DNA of 15,154 nt, taken from contig JAITBO010000071.1 in assembly GCA_031283505.1 (NCBI GenBank), forward strand, positions 1 to 15,154, written 5' to 3'. A program made the translations under genes and the position numbers. This DNA is from Treponema sp. Its GTDB lineage: Bacteria > Spirochaetota > Spirochaetia > Treponematales > Breznakiellaceae. Below the pieces are notes generated by a model. It was not told the DNA's origin. It worked only from the letters and a program-made list of their open reading frames with translations, and did not search any database. Below are positions 14,507 through 15,154 of the stretch, piece after piece (positions within the stretch are counted from its first letter, which is position 1; every line of letters begins with the position of its first letter).

Positions 14507-14537
14507 GCTATTTGAAATACATAAGGAGGTATGAATT

Positions 14538-14928
14538 ATGAATCAAAGAACAGACCGGCTCCCAACCACACGGGAGGGCATACCGGCCATGGCCGCGAAC
14601 TGGATTACGGTCTGTTTCGCCAGAAAAACCGGCTGGGGTATTCCCCAGCCGGCCCTGGATATTGCCAAAACGAGACCACCCGCACCCCAGCAGCCCCGAT
14701 GATCCGGCCAACAAGGGCTACAGCGTCTATTACCTGGTGGTTGCGCCGGGCGAAACGCCCCCGGCGGGCCCCGACGATCTCCCCAAATCATTTTTCACCA
14801 AACGGAAGAAGGACGTGATCGAGTTCGACTTTGGGGACAGCGGGAAGACGGTGTATATGGCCGTACAGGTAGAGAACGACAGGAAGAAGGGCAACTGGGG
14901 GCCGATGGTGAGCGCGCTAATTCCGTGA
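14538..14928 (+). pseudogene. Decayed treponemal hypothetical gene (internal deletion and frameshift)
   Basis: AAGGAGG (14523-14529) precedes an ATG at 14538 that encodes MNQRTDRLPTTREGIPAMAANWITV...GIPQPALDIAKT, then hits TGA near 14700. From about 14690 a different frame encodes DPANKGYSVYYLVVAPGETPP...TVYMAVQVENDRKKGNWGPMVSALIP, ending at TGA 14926-14928. I recall these two ends as the N- and C-termini of one protein family of roughly 200 residues or more in termite-gut treponemes; this memory is unverified. About half the middle appears to be missing here. The C-terminal part resembles a small beta-sandwich or fibronectin-like unit. Neither end alone seems functional. Confidence 0.6.
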
Positions 14929-14935
14929 AGAAATG

Positions 14936-14990
14936 AGCTTGTTCCATCGGACCTTCGATCCGCCCTAACCGGATTTTGGAACAAGCTTTT
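14936..14990 (+). terminator. Long inverted repeat, terminator-like
   Basis: AGCTTGTTCCA (14936-14946) and TGGAACAAGCT (14977-14987) form a perfect 11-bp stem, followed by TTT. The 30-nt loop contains its own small CGGA/TCCG stem (14948-14962). It lies 7 nt after the decayed gene's stop, as expected for a terminator. The large loop also allows a mobile or repeat-element end as an alternative. Confidence 0.55.
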
Positions 14991-14992
14991 GG

Positions 14993-15028
14993 AAATGGAC
15001 TGTTATTTTCAACGCGCTTATCCCGTGA
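14993..15028 (+). pseudogene. C-terminal scrap of a second copy of the same family
   Basis: The frame KWTVIFNALIP* (stop at 15026-15028) aligns without gaps to the WGPMVSALIP* end of the preceding decayed gene: W, then three or four variable residues, then ALIP and stop. The DNA also matches in the last stretch (CGCGCT.AT.CCGTGAA). This suggests a tandem duplicate reduced to its tail. The match is short, so chance is possible. Confidence 0.4.
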
Positions 15029-15154
15029 ATAAGGTGGGAGCGTAGTAGTACTGCTCATATACCAAATTTGTGGAGTGATTGCCGGCAGTATATATAATCG
15101 GTTGGGGAGGAGAGTTATACTAAAGTTCGTATATATTTAGTTATGTGCAATGTG

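Noticed and set aside
14274..14534. 86-codon open frame upstream of the decayed gene
   Set aside because: No ribosome binding site, many small palindromes within it, and a composition that looks like structured intergenic DNA rather than protein.
14531..14818. 95-codon frame starting at the ATG at 14531
   Set aside because: The ATG at 14538 in another frame has better ribosome-binding spacing and gives the recognisable family N-terminus.
15029..15154. Possible promoter (TATAAT at 15093-15098) and GGGGAGGAGAG near the right edge
   Set aside because: No -35 box at a proper distance and no start codon after the purine run within the window; nothing can be called.

Overview
The window looks like chromosome from a treponeme-like spirochete, quite possibly a gut species. 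This is inferred from style, not proven: mixed-to-high G+C, a relaxed lipobox (LVFSC), a LysM/coiled-coil envelope protein pair, and a decayed gene of a 'DPANKGY...SALIP' type that I recall from termite-gut Treponema genomes. No rRNA, tRNA, CRISPR array or intact transposase was seen.

Left edge (1-1250): a small accessory module. A partial membrane protein and a small helix-turn-helix protein read leftward. Divergent from them, behind a good promoter (450-478), are a 60-residue unknown gene and a longer gene broken by two apparent -1 frameshifts (684-1248).

Centre (1272-11580): one long rightward catabolic operon. A strong promoter carries an 18-bp near-perfect palindrome inside its spacer, followed by a roughly 200-nt leader holding a broken mini-ORF and hairpins. 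The genes in order are: a lipoprotein sugar-binding protein; a PF04199 cyclase-family metal hydrolase; an 815-residue fusion of a double ABC ATPase with an RbsC-type permease; a second RbsC-type permease; an RspB-like zinc dehydrogenase; mannonate dehydratase (UxuA); a UxuB-type fructuronate reductase; and KDG kinase (KdgK). Several junctions are 4-nt ATGA overlaps. The set reads as an import-to-KDPG pathway for a hexonate such as L-gulonate or its lactone. The hydrolase would open a lactone and the dehydrogenase would give D-fructuronate. UxuB would then give D-mannonate, UxuA KDG and KdgK KDPG. Uronate isomerase, KDPG aldolase and a regulator are not in the window. The transporter half is clearly AT-richer than the enzyme half. 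The switch falls at about 7769-7832, where a nested inverted repeat lies, so the operon may be a mosaic.

Right part (11581-14230): a Nudix hydrolase, possibly leaderless, converges with and overlaps by 11 nt a leftward two-gene envelope operon (lipoprotein, then LysM protein) with its own promoter.

Right edge (14230-15154): a hairpin-rich stretch leads into a decayed gene whose two ends are in different frames, followed by a long terminator-like inverted repeat and what looks like the C-terminal scrap of a second copy of the same family. The last 125 bases hold no convincing gene.
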